Assembly: GCA_036435485.1 (NCBI GenBank)
Contig: CM071598.1
Span: forward strand, 176,028,148 to 176,092,147
DNA: 64,000 nt
Reading direction: 5' to 3'
From: Saposhnikovia divaricata
Lineage: Eukaryota > Streptophyta > Magnoliopsida > Apiales > Apiaceae
The notes below the pieces were generated by a model, which ran no database searches, had not been told where the DNA came from, and was given only the letters and a program-made list of their open reading frames with translations. The stretch's first letter is position 1. Every line of letters begins with the position of its first letter. Positions 36,808 to 47,517 of this stretch are shown piece after piece. The translations under genes and the position numbers were made by a program.

Positions 36808-38040
36808 TGTTAGGTCCAAATGTGTTGTAGAGGGGGGGTGAATACAACTTTTCGAATATGAGAAGCAATAAATACGATGCAATAAATGAACACACAGATT
36901 CAAGGAATATATGTCTTATATATAACTTGAAAGGGTTGCTACAACATTCATTACAAAGTAGAACAGAAGTTCAGAGAGAAGTGAATGATACTAAGCTCTG
37001 TGAATGCACTCTCTCTTTTTCTCTTGTGTTTTTCTTAAGAATTGCTCACTCACTAAAACATTACACAAGTACTTCTATTTATACTACATGTAATCTATGT
37101 CCTGTAGTCTTCAAAGACTAAGATGTACGTGGCCCAATGATGTCCACATAAATCTTGCCTTATCTTGAAAGCTTGGAAATCTGCCAATCAGAAGATGCCA
37201 TGTGTCATGTTGAAGCTGCACTCTAAGTAGAACTTCTACTTGAGAATTTCTACTTAGCCATCTCGAATTTCTAAGTAGAACTTCTACTTGAGAATTTCTA
37301 CTTAGCCATCTCGAATTTCTAAGTAGAACTTCTACTTAGCCATCTCGAATTTCTAAGTAGAACTTCTACTTGAGAATTTCTACTTAGCCATCTCGAATTT
37401 CTAAGTAGAACTTCTACTTGAGAATTTCTACTTAGCCATCTCGAATTTCTAAGTAGAACTTCTACTTAGAAATATTCTACTTGGTCATCTAGAATATTTA
37501 GTACTTAGAAAATATTCTGGTCTTCAACTTGAAACTTCAATGCACATCTTGAACTTGTGATATCTTTATGTCTTCTTTATTCTTCACCAAGCTCTTGAAT
37601 ATGGATCTTTATTACTGACATAAACTTGCTATCAATGTCCTGACACTTGATGCACTGGTCTGGTTCATAAGTGACTAGTCTTGATAGTGTTTTTGCTTCT
37701 TGAATAAATTACCATATCCAATTTGTAATGTGGCTTTCCAATATTTGCTTTCCTTCTTGTTCACTTGAAATCAATTGGTCTTATTGATACTGATAGTTAT
37801 GATCTTGACTCTTGGCTTTTCAAATCACTGAGGCATGAACAACTTTGACTTGAACTTCTCTCAATGATTTCTTCTTGGCTTGATCATAGTTAACATGTTG
37901 AATTGTATCAATTACCTTGTCTTCATTTAGTGTTGATTTCTTGTGACTTCTTGTTCTTGATTGTCTTCTGGTTAAGTATCTTTTCCTTTAGTTGAGTTAC
38001 ATTAGTTATAGTGTTACAAGTTTACACACTCTGCCTTTCA
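36808..38040 (-). repeat. 5' LTR of element B
   Basis: 1,233 bp, essentially identical to 23,053-24,285, including the number of palindromic units (37,221-37,480). TATA box TATAAATAG at 37,075-37,083 (minus strand), downstream of the palindrome array. Confidence 0.96.
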
Positions 38041-38045
38041 AAGAG
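38041..38045. repeat. Target-site duplication of element B, right copy (AAGAG)
   Basis: Identical to 23,048-23,052 on the far side of element B. Confidence 0.95.
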
Positions 38046-38268
38046 TGTACTCAGAAGAATCTTTGTGTACAAACTTTGCAGGGGAAATAACTTTTCCATC
38101 AGTAACAACTTCAGGAATTAATCCAAAAGGTATTATTGGTCCTTCTGATAAGACTTTCATGTATTTAGGATTTGTAACCTCGAGGAACATTAACATTTTG
38201 TTCTTCCACATATCATAGCTGTTTTTGTCATATATGGGAATTTTCACAGTTCCAACTTTAGAAGACAT
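38046..38268 (-). pseudogene. gag: Element C gag, N-terminal fragment
   Basis: First 74 or so codons of the gag of element C (ATG 38,268; MSSKVGTVKIPIYDKNSY, then WKNKMLMFLEVTNP), cut off by element B. The pattern matches the gag start of A and B (MAPKNAFKIPMFNKDHYEEW ... FRMRLYLETVNP). The frame continues at 23,052 after one TSD copy is discounted. Confidence 0.92.
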
Positions 38269-38354
38269 GATGAATTTTTTAAGAGAGTTAAAAAATTCGG
38301 GAATGATTTTTAATCGAGTAAAATGGGATCTTTGATTTGTGTATCAATCAATCA

Positions 38355-38366
38355 GCTCTGATACCA
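38355..38366 (-). promoter_or_regulatory. Primer binding site of element C
   Basis: Minus-strand TGGTATCAGAGC, initiator tRNA-Met type, two bases from the LTR. The leader to gag is only about 85 bases and lacks the repeats seen in A and B. Confidence 0.93.
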
Positions 38367-38368
38367 AT

Positions 38369-39733
38369 TGTTAGGTCCGATAAGATTGTAGAAGGGGGGG
38401 TTGAATACAATCTTTACCTTTTTATCAAAATTTGTCCTTTAAATAAAATTTGATAAAGACAAATTTATGTGCGGAATTATTTAACACAATTTTTCAAGTT
38501 GAATATAATTGTATATTAACTTGATGTGGTGTTACAAAATCAGTATAACAACTTATCAAGATGTTAATAACTAATTAGAAAATTCGACATGAACTTTTCT
38601 AATTTAGTTAATAATAATCAAGATAAGAACTAGGAAACTTAATTCGCTAGTAGTACAAGAATCACAAATAAACAAGTTCTAGCGGATAGAATATAACAAA
38701 GATGAAGAACTTGAATTTCTGGGAATTGTTTAAGCTTTGGTGTTCTTGATATTCTTGAGAGAGAATTCTGTTCTGGATATTATGTTTTCTGCTGTGTTTT
38801 TTTCGTTATGACTTAATCTGCTCTGTTCTGTTCTTTTATATCAGTAGCAGGTCTTGCTGGCTTTCTGTAGGATATTTAACTGCTCCAGCATGACTTAAAC
38901 TACTTCCAAGACTTGATTTTTCTTCATTAAGACTTACACAAACCTCCATTAAGACATAAAACTTGTCGGTATGACTTAATAGAAATTCGGTAAGACTTAC
39001 AACAGCTGGCAAGAAGTCGGTAAGACTTAATCAGGTCGGTAAGACATAATCCTGAAAAGCTATTGTCGGTATGACTTAAAATTAGGTCATACCGAATTTT
39101 TCTTCTCCAAGACATAATCCAATCTTCTTTCTTTAAGTCATATTGATCCATTTAATTAGTTAATGATTAACTAATTCATATTTAATTGACACAATAATTA
39201 ATTTAATAAATAAATTAATTCTTCCAGAATTAATTCATTTAATTAAATCAACTAAATGATTTATATCAATTATAAATGAATTTAATTAAATCAATAAATA
39301 ATTAATTTAATTCTTACAAACCACTGAAGGTAGTAAAGAATTACCACTGATTTGTGTTGACGTTCGATGTACTGTCTGGTTCATGAACGACTAACTTCAA
39401 CGATGCTTCTTCACTTTTGACTTTAGGTTGTGGTTTGTTTCTTCTCTCAATTCTCTTGTACTGTAACTGACCTTCAAACTATCACTCGAAAAATCTCTGT
39501 CACTGTTCAAATGAATCCATTCACTTCAATGCTATACTGGGGCTTGATCAGATAACTGAATCGTCTTCTAGTGTATGACATCAAAAACTATAGATTGACT
39601 TTTCTTCTTTCTTCTGACAGATAATACTTCTTGAGATTCCTGTGACAGTTCGTATGTATATTTACTTATTACAATTTGGTTTAAGTTGATTATGATCCTC
39701 TAACTACAAATAGGCTGAGTCATATGCCTTTCA
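38369..39733 (-). repeat. 5' LTR of element C
   Basis: 1,365 bp, TG ... CA, about 99% identical to 10,595-11,960 by eye. U3 array of CGGTAAGACTTAA / CGGTATGACTTAA units (38,915-39,140) and TATA box TATAAAAG (38,833-38,840, minus strand). Confidence 0.95.
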
Positions 39734-39738
39734 ATAAG
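39734..39738. repeat. Target-site duplication of element C, right copy (ATAAG)
   Basis: Identical to 10,590-10,594 on the far side of element C. Confidence 0.93.
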
Positions 39739-41204
39739 AACTACATTCGTCTGATTAAGCCCTTCTGGCATGATACCATCCTGAAAAAATTTCCTCACCA
39801 TTTGAACAACATCCTGACCCACTATCTCCCAATGCTTCTGATAAAAAGTCGGTGTCATTCCGTCCGGTCCCGGCGCTTTATCCGGATCCATCTGAAACAG
39901 TGCTAGTTTAACCTCCTCATCTGACACTTGCATCATTAATTCATCATTTTATGCCTCTGTTATGCTTGTCTCCATACATTCAACCACCTCATACTAGCTC
40001 GTTTGAGTTGCCTTGAACAAATGCTGATAATGTTCTGTTATATGCTCTGTTAAACCCTCATTCCAGTCCACCCAACAGCCTTCCCCATTCTTTAAACAAT
40101 GAATCTGATTTGTCCTCCTTCTGATAGATGCCGAAGCATGAAATTACCTACTATTTTTATCCCCTGAGTGAAGGCAAAGCTGCTTTGATCACTGCTTCCA
40201 GAAAATTTCCTTCTACTCCAATATTAAGAATAATTTGTCTTTTGCATCTTTGTACCTCTGAATTGAAGTTGCATCTCTGAACTTCCTCCACCTTCTCATC
40301 TCCAACTTACTTGCCTTAATTCGCTCACTGAATCTTCCAGTCACTTCCTTTCCTCACTGAAACAACTTTTCACTACAAACCTTGATCTTAGCTTGTATAT
40401 CAATGCCAACATCCCACTCCCACCCTTCACGAACCAGTTGCTTGCACATTGGTTCTATTAACCTTGCATTCTCAAAACGGAATTTTACTTTACCAACTCG
40501 TTTCTCTACAACTTCAGGAACTAACAATATCGGGTTATGATCAGATGAGGTTCCTTCTAAATTATATAACTTAGCTAACGGGAATAGATCAAGCCACTTA
40601 ACTGTTGTTAAAGCTCTGTCTAACCTCACTTCCACCCAAGCTGCAGTTCCATGACCCCTCTCCCACGTAAATTGGTGGCCTAGGTCCATGTCTATAAGAC
40701 CTGTTTCCCCCAACACTTCACTAAAACCCTCGATCAACCAGTTTGGATATGGGGCACCTCCACTCTTGTCCTGTTGAGACGATACATTATTTAAATTGTT
40801 ATGGGGCACCAAGGAAGATTTGAATCCCTTGCCAGATTACGGAGAAAATCCCACATCTTCTTTCTTTGATTTCTATCAGGATCACCGTATATTCCCGTCA
40901 ATCTCCACTTCTCTTTACCATCTGCAGTAATCTCAACATCAATGTGATTTCGAGACATACTTCGCAACTGAACTTGATCTTTAACCTTCCATAGTAACGC
41001 CAAACAACCACTTTTCCCCACCGAATCCACTGTTATCAAACTGTCAAACCCCAAATCACTTCGAATTTTCTCCATTTTACCTTTATTGTCAATAGTTTCA
41101 CATAAGAAAACAAAAGCATGCCTTTCTTGACTTATTACATCTTTTAGGAACCGAATGTTCGAGGAAAGACCAACACCTCGACAGTTCCAACTGAAAATGC
41201 TCAT
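39739..41204 (-). pseudogene. LINE F, endonuclease and first part of RT
   Basis: Start of LINE ORF2. 41,204-40,794 encodes the N-terminal half of an APE-type endonuclease (MSIFSWNCRGVG, FLCET, SGCLALLWK). 40,812-40,354 encodes its second half in another frame (GHQFTWERG, RLDRAL, GTSSDHNPIL with the catalytic SDH). 39,936-39,739 encodes the RT entry motif (DKAPGPDGMTPTFYQKHW, GLNQTNVVLI). The GDFN motif expected near 40,800 is lost at the frameshift. 39,937-40,353 is linker with stops. RT resumes at 10,594 beyond element C. Confidence 0.9.
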
Positions 41205-41218
41205 AATTCTAGGCAGGT

Positions 41219-41897
41219 CTACAAAGCAGCACTCGCCATTAACTCTTTTTTTTGGTTTTGTATCACATCCCCCTGCGTTTCTGTCATTGTAACATCATCT
41301 TGGGCTCTATTTTCACTTAGCAAATCCGTTATTTCCTCATTCACTCTTCTTCTTTTAGAGTCCACGACCATAAGCCCATGGCCCACAATATTATCCCTTT
41401 CCTGACTAATTTTTGAATTTTGTCCACTTATCTGATTTTTGAGCGCCAAAACTCCAGTTAAATCATTTCTTTTAATTTTGCCTTCCCCTTGAACGCTGCC
41501 GTTTTCCCCTGTATCAATCATAATCCCCTTCCCTCCGCTGTTCCATTGCTTATCCCTAAAATCACGGGATTCTGTTACCACAACTTCCTCTCCATTATCA
41601 TCGTTATCCCCCATCTTCTTCTCTACCGGCTTCCCTCCATCAGCACTACGCAGCCATTGATTCCTTCCAGAATATGCTTGATTCTTCACTGAAGCCCGAA
41701 GTGAGGCATCATATTTCCTGTTTCCTTGACTACCATTGTCATCGAATAGTAATTCACAGAACTTCTCTGAATGCCCAATAATACCACAATAAAAACAAAA
41801 AGAAGGAGTCGCTCATATTTGAATTTAATCCACATCCATTCTCCCCCAGCTTTCTTGATGCGCATTTGACTCTTTAGAGATTTGTAAACATCAACAT
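41219..41897 (-). pseudogene. LINE F ORF1, C-terminal part with CCHC knuckle
   Basis: Upstream gag-like protein of the LINE. It reads (frameshifted once near 41,815) NDNVDVYKSLKSQMRIKKAGGEW, a zinc knuckle CFYCGIIGHSEKFC (about 41,765-41,806), then a low-complexity tail open to the stop 14 bases before the endonuclease ATG. This is the usual DUF4283/zf-CCHC_4 arrangement of plant L1 elements. The N-terminal part is absent because the LINE is 5'-truncated at the foldback. Confidence 0.8.
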
Positions 41898-42023
41898 TAT
41901 CATTAGCCCTCGGGTAAAAGGTAAAAGTCCTGCCACTTGTTGATTGCTTTAAAATGGATGTTGCTACTTTAATGCAATCAACAAGTGGCAGGACTTTTAC
42001 CTTTTACCCGAGGGCTAATGATA
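41898..42023. repeat. Perfect 50-bp foldback at the 5' end of LINE F
   Basis: Arms 41,898-41,947 and 41,974-42,023 are exact reverse complements with a 26-bp loop. The left arm and loop continue the LINE ORF1 reading (TSGRTFTFYPRANDN on the minus strand); the right arm is the same LINE segment turned around. This looks like a cDNA end that snapped back and copied itself during insertion. An RNA across it would form a long hairpin. Confidence 0.9.
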
Positions 42024-43751
42024 TTATTAATTACTCACTTAAATTTCAAGTTTATTTACAGGGAACTAGAGGCTGAAAAAAGTGAATTAAGAGATGAAGT
42101 AAGAAGAGTTAAAGAATTAGTTCCTTTTTTATAGGAGTATTTTCTCGGGTAAAGGTAAATTTTAACCTTTTTTTATACAAAATAAATAAATAATTATTTT
42201 TAAAATATTGGCCAATTTTTATCCATGTGATATTCAATTGTCAGTGAAATATCCACTTATATATTAGATATCCAACTGTCAATAAAGTATCCAGCATATG
42301 GAATATCCAATTGTCATTGGAGTATTCCGTATACAATATTTGGATACCCAACTACCAATGGAATATTTTATATAAACTAAGATACCCGGAGTATCCAAGG
42401 GATTAAAATTGGTCACTTTTTATAGAATGCTTTTTTTTGTTATTTTTATCAGAAAAATAATTGTTTTTATAATTTTTTCTATTTTCTTCTTACTTCCTTC
42501 AAAAGGAACTAAAGTAATAGAGGAACTAAAGATTGTAAAAAGTGAATTACTTCCTTTACTTCCTTTTTTATTCTAAGTTGTAATAAAAAAATTATAAATA
42601 AAATTATTATAATAATAACAAAATTTCTATGTTATTATTAGTTTTTAAAAAGAACATAAAATTATAGGAGAAATAGGATTAGGGATGAAATGAAAATATG
42701 GTGTGAATTAATGGTATAAAGTATCGGATTTTACTTCTATATTATAATATAATAAGTAAAAGAGGGTATATTTTATTGTTGGTTAACCTTTTATTTTTTG
42801 TTATCCTCTCATTTTTGGTTATCCCTTGCATTCATAATCGTTAGATCTGCAACTCAAATAGATGATGAGCGTTTGATACAATACTAAAAGTTGTTATATA
42901 CAGAGGTTTAAGATTCGAATCTCGCCAACTACATTTTAATTTAAAATTAATACTAAAAATGTTACATAAAAAGGTTGAATGTTTGATTCTTGTCAGCGTC
43001 ATATTAATTTAGATTTAATACTAAAAGTCCCTCCCAACAATAAATTAAAAAAAATATTTATAATATTATATATACTATACTTATAAGTAAATGAAAGAAA
43101 AATTAAAAAAAATCTGTGATTTGTACACAGACGGATTATAGAGAAAATGCTTTAAATAACGAAAATTTAAGTAGGAAATGCCCAAAATACTGATTGTCGG
43201 TAATTGTGCCCTTTTTAACCACTTATTTTCGCATTCAATACTTGCGTATACGAGGATTGAAAAAATAAATTAATTTCTCTCTCTTTCACCTTTTATACTT
43301 TATACAGTGTAATATGTATATGCACTTTCCTTATATTCAACCTCCAATACCAACATCACCTTCAACCTCAAATATTTAAATCATCTTAGTTCCGATCTTA
43401 CATTAAATTGTAAAATTAGATTACTAAAAAATTCCTCTACAAAATGAGTAGAGTACTGTTTAGTTTTTGTGCAATGAATTTCTATTTCATAATTAGGGAT
43501 TTTGTTTGATTTAGGGATTTTGTTTAAATTTCTATTTGTATATGCATGTGATTGTGTAATATTGATGATAGTGCATGTGTGTTGATATATATGTAGTTAG
43601 ATTGGTGTTTGAATTCGGAATACATGTAATTTGTAGTATAAGATTTTGGGTATTGCAATGAATGGAAAATTTGGAAGAGATGTGTTACGATTTTGAAATT
43701 CGTCGGAAGGATGATGACGAAAATGCCAATTGATCATCGGAGTGTCCTGTG
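42024..43751. other. AT-rich intergenic DNA with a degenerate tandem repeat
   Basis: No gene seen. 42,224-42,400 holds about five degenerate copies of a unit around GGAATATCCAATTGTCA. Short purine/pyrimidine blocks (AAGGAACTAAAG ... CTTTACTTCCTT) at 42,500-42,585 form a weak foldback. Confidence 0.6.
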
Positions 43752-44080
43752 CAGGGATGTCTCTTCCATTAGGCCAGTAAAGCAATTGCTTTAGGCCTCC
43801 AAATTTTATTAGGTCTCTAAATTCTATTTTTAAAATATTAGATATTAGTTAACATTATTAGAATTATTGTAATTTCTATTCTATTAACAGAAAAATACTT
43901 ATTTATTAAAATATATTATAAAAATATAATTGAAAATTATACATATAAAATAAAAAATTAATTTGACATTAAAATTAATAATTTTTATTTTAGAAAAACA
44001 ACAATTTTAATTTATTTTTTATAAAAAGGCCTCAAAATTTTATCTTGCTTTAGGCCTCCTTAAGGCTAGAGTCGCCCCTG
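43752..44080. mobile_element. hAT-like MITE
   Basis: 329 bp. Ends CAGGGATGTCTC ... and (reverse complement) CAGGGGCGACTCTAG, both followed by AGGCC-rich sequence. Flanked by GTCCTGTG (43,744-43,751) and GTCCTATG (44,081-44,088), an 8-bp TSD with one mismatch. No coding capacity. Confidence 0.75.
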
Positions 44081-44214
44081 GTCCTATGTATCTGTATGGG
44101 GTGTGTTCTTGTGTGCTGTGTATTTATATTGGATGTGTTCGTGTGTTGTATGTATGTTGATGTACATGTGTGTGAGTGTTTATACGGGGATAGAGAAAAC
44201 AAACTCAGGCATCT

Positions 44215-44355
44215 ATGTATTTGGCATATGCGTAAACAAGGCTGATGAACTCGCATCTCGGATATGCGTGGCACTGTACTCGTATCCCGGATATGAGTAC
44301 ACAAAGTTGATGAAAATATGCGTGTTGTTGTACGCGCATCCCGGATATGCGTGTG
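44215..44355. repeat. Three imperfect repeats around a CCGGATATGCG palindrome
   Basis: Units at about 44,224, 44,274 and 44,330 contain CGCATCTCGGATATGCG, CGTATCCCGGATATGAG and CGCATCCCGGATATGCG, each an interrupted inverted repeat, spaced about 53 bp apart. Short open frames on both strands here derive from the repeat. Confidence 0.6.
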
Positions 44356-44499
44356 CTCTTGAAAAATTAAAGGGATGTGAAAGAGAGGTAGAGGCAAGGA
44401 GTACACGCATTTGCTCTATGCGTGGATGGAGTTACACATTTACTGTTAGACAATCTACGATAAATACAAATAGTATAATATTTTTGCGTGTGTGAGTAA

Positions 44500-45330
44500 C
44501 AGTATGTGTATAATTAAAACAGACAAAAGAGGAGACAAGGAACAAAAAATCCGAGTACTGTGCGTGACTATCTCCTTAAAATGTATTAGCCCTCACCATA
44601 TGTGTGAGCGAATCGTCTCCCAGGATAAAACGGATTGCAGTGAGGCTACAGAAGAGCGTCACCCTCAGCGAGCTTGAGACGAGCAAGAACTATCACCGGA
44701 AGAAAAGAAGAGTCTGAATATGAGAGGAGGATGTGTGTTTTCGAGTGAATAACCCTAGACTTTAAGGGGGGTATTTATAGGATAGACAAGACTTGTTCGC
44801 TACACAACAGCCTAAATTAATTAAACGTGTTAATTAAGAGAAGACGGTAATGAAAAGATACGGATAAAACTTGTGCACTACACAATATATGTAATTAAAT
44901 CAAATCTCTGATTTAACCAAATCAATCAAACAGATTTTGATTTAACTAAATCAATCAAAATAGATTTTGATTTAACCAAATCAATCAAAACATTTTTTTG
45001 ATTGATTTATATTTAAGCCCAAACCCAGTGGAAATAATAAATAGCAAAACTAGTTTGGGTTCAGTCGGCCCAATTTTCTCTTGCATTCGTATCTGCAAGT
45101 CGCATACATGTGGAAAGACCAAAGGCTTGCTAATTTCCACTTCTAAGGGATCAACTTTGAGCAATCATATCTCATTCTTTCCTTAATCATTTTGAGTAAT
45201 TAAACATGCCTCGGAAAGCTCTCACGGAGGAGAACATAATCCAAGCATCACCTGTTGTGCGCACACAATAAATGACTACTCAAAACTAGGCTCAAAATGA
45301 CTTGTTAATGTGGAAAAAAACTCACATTTT
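44500..45330 (-). repeat. LTR-like remnant (possible solo LTR), unassigned
   Basis: On the minus strand a GTG-rich start (around 45,325) is followed by AT-rich U3-like DNA, a TATA box TATAAATA (44,772-44,779), a CCTAGGGTT-containing transcript-start-like region and a C/T-rich leader. The layout resembles an LTR promoter. I could not find matching termini, a TSD or a second copy. It contains a tandem repeat at 44,895-45,000, three to four copies of AACCAAATCAATCAAA plus AGATTTTGATTT. Confidence 0.35.
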
Positions 45331-45659
45331 CCAAGATTTACAACATGCATATTTTTTTGGTTATTTTGGACACACACCTCGGTTATTTTGGACGGTGCTT
45401 AATTTAATTTAGTTATTAAGGACTTTCACCCTGGATTATAAGCTAGTGTTAATAAAGGTCATAAATTTTGTACTATATTATTCCTCCAATGACACGGATT
45501 AATTAGTTTTTTTGCTCTGGAAAATAGAATTTCTACCAATACAGTGCCGGGGTGTAAGGACAAAGCTTTGCCCAAACTAAAAAGATCTTAGAAAAAAAGG
45601 GACAAAAGAAACGGGCAAAGCAATTTAGTCGTGAAGGATTCAACTTTTAGCTGGAATGC

Positions 45660-46440
45660 AACCAATTGCGATTTCCTGATCAGGACCGGATTGGGTTTGA
45701 ATCTGATGAGGACCGGATTGGGTTTGAATCGGATCGACCTAAATCCAGATCTATATCCATTTATTTTTTATCGGATTCGAATCGGATCGGATCATATCTC
45801 GGATATTTCAGAGGTCAATCTATATCCAATCCATTTAGTTTAATGGTTAAACGGATCGGATGTCGGATATCCATTACTCCATTTATTTTTTAAAGTATAA
45901 AAAAATTAATTACAATTAATGTATGTGAAAAAATTAGATCAAAATTAAAATAAAAAAATAAAACAGAAAACACATATTAAATCAAAATCAGATTATAATC
46001 TTCATCATTAAGAAACTATAAGAACTAAATTAACGTACCATGATTAAGATTTAAGAATGAAGACGTGATATCTTGCTAATCAAAGAAAAATATAATGACG
46101 TTAAATTTTGGAGGCTGAAGCCTAGAGTTGTGCATGAAAAAGTAAGGAAATATTAAATTAGGTATAAGGCTTAGGATTTTCAATAACGTAACTTATTACA
46201 ATATAAAATATTTTGAAAATAATATTATATATATTATATAATATATTATTATATAATTAAACGGATCGGGTCGTGGATAAACGGATCGGATCAACCAAAA
46301 TCCATATCCAATCCATTTATTATTCAGATCTTTCTTATCGGATCAGGTTCCGAATCGGATATTTTTTAGATCAATCCATATTCATTTAAATTAGTGCGGA
46401 TCGGATCGGATATCCGATCCATCGACAGACCTAATCAGGA
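45660..46440. mobile_element. Probable hAT-like non-autonomous element
   Basis: Both ends are dense in CGGATCGGAT / GGATATCC subterminal motifs around an AT-rich core. The right end reads (reverse complement) TTAGGTCTGTCGATGGATCG, typical of plant hAT ends. ATCAGGA occurs on both sides (about 45,678 and 46,436), a possible TSD. The left end starts with a duplicated GGACCGGATTGGGTTTGAAT, so its terminus is altered. No protein coding. Confidence 0.5.
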
Positions 46441-47517
46441 TCTTGGAATTTTCCCCTCCCAAATCAAAACAGCTAGCTGGTCCTCCTTTCATATAAATGT
46501 AAGTGAAGAATATTCAACCTTTCTTTCATTCATGTTCCAAGTTTCAACCACTTTTCAATCTTTCCCTGCTCTTCTCAACCGATTTTGTTTGTACCATTAA
46601 ACATTTCATGCAACTGCCCCACAGTTTATCCATCTCCATGATGTACTATCCTCCTTTCTCTATTTACGTTTCGCGCATCGTATAGTTCCACATTAGCAAT
46701 TCAATTTATCGTTTTTCTCGATAGGTTGCAATCATCATATAATGTTCCAACATTTGCCAGATTCGAAGTCGGAACAAGGTCTTAAAATACGTTCTATGGA
46801 AATTACACCGTGCACTCTGATTTCTGAACTCCGAAATCGTTTATTGACATCAGGTCACCACGAAATCGTCAGGCATGAGATGTAGCTCCTGAAAACAAAA
46901 TAGTCATCCAAATACTGAATTTGGACATGGTCCACACTCCAGTGGTACTACTACTTGGTCTACTGCTCTGTCAAACAGCAATAATTCAGCAGATATTGTT
47001 GTACACATTTTTCATCTTCATCCAGCAACCGAGTTTATCATTACCTTCTCTTTTTAACCCTTTCTTCTTCTTTTTCTCCCAACCCTCCCTCCACTTTTAC
47101 TTTTAATTTACCACTTTTACTTTTTAACTAATGAATCTACTAGAAAACAGCATCTCTAGAAGTACTTTAGAAGTTTCAAATTGAATCTTCCACTTTTACT
47201 TGGGTCCTCACTCTTCAAGGAAATTGTATCTTAAATTACCATTATGAGTGGAGGTAAGATATGTAACAAAAACCAAAAATAGGAGATAAAAATGAAAGAT
47301 AGACTTTTGCAGACAGATCTGTCCTTTACCTGCAAATCTGCAAATATTGATTGAGTTACTTGCTACATAGTACAAGGATAATCTTGGTCCAAAAGGCCAA
47401 ACCATATCCTCTCTAACATAGTTACCATACGACTTTTTACTCACAATAACTTGACAAACATAAGTGGGCCCTAGGGTGTGATAAATTTGATTAAATTACC
47501 ATTCTACCACTACATTT
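46441..47517. other. Intergenic DNA downstream of the host gene
   Basis: No supported gene. Pyrimidine-rich stretches (47,040-47,110) produce chance open frames. The part next to 47,517 probably contains the 3' UTR of the minus-strand gene. Confidence 0.5.

Larger units (their letters stand above)
23053..38040 (-). mobile_element. Sirevirus-type Ty1/copia element B, complete and very young
   Basis: 14,988 bp, nested inside the gag of element C with a perfect TSD AAGAG. Two 1,233-bp LTRs differ by a single base that I could find (G at about 23,225, A at the matching site near 36,980). Minus-strand order: 5' LTR, PBS, repeat-bearing leader, gag, pol, spacer with palindromes and internal polypurine octamer, ORF3, PPT, 3' LTR. 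Despite its youth it has a frameshift and a stop in pol, a stop in ORF3 and a mutated zinc knuckle in gag. Confidence 0.96.
10595..39733 (-). mobile_element. Sirevirus-type Ty1/copia element C, split by nested element B
   Basis: Full-length element, about 14.1 kb of its own sequence plus 15 kb of inserted element B. Minus-strand order: 5' LTR (38,369-39,733), PBS, gag (38,268 down to 21,053, interrupted by B), pol, spacer, ORF3, PPT, 3' LTR (10,595-11,960). It has a perfect 5-bp TSD ATAAG inside LINE F. LTRs differ by about 12 substitutions and one G-run length in 1,366 bp, counted by eye, so insertion was fairly recent. Coding frames carry one frameshift in gag, one stop in pol and two in ORF3. 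A 555-bp hAT MITE is inserted upstream of ORF3. Confidence 0.95.

Noticed and set aside
44050..44495. Overlapping open frames on both strands (118 and 130 residues)
   Set aside because: The region is GT-rich and repetitive; the predicted peptides are low-complexity and overlap each other on opposite strands.
46921..47106. Possible small secreted protein (61 residues, hydrophobic)
   Set aside because: Its Phe/Pro/Leu-rich sequence follows a pyrimidine-rich tract; no homology recognised and no promoter seen.
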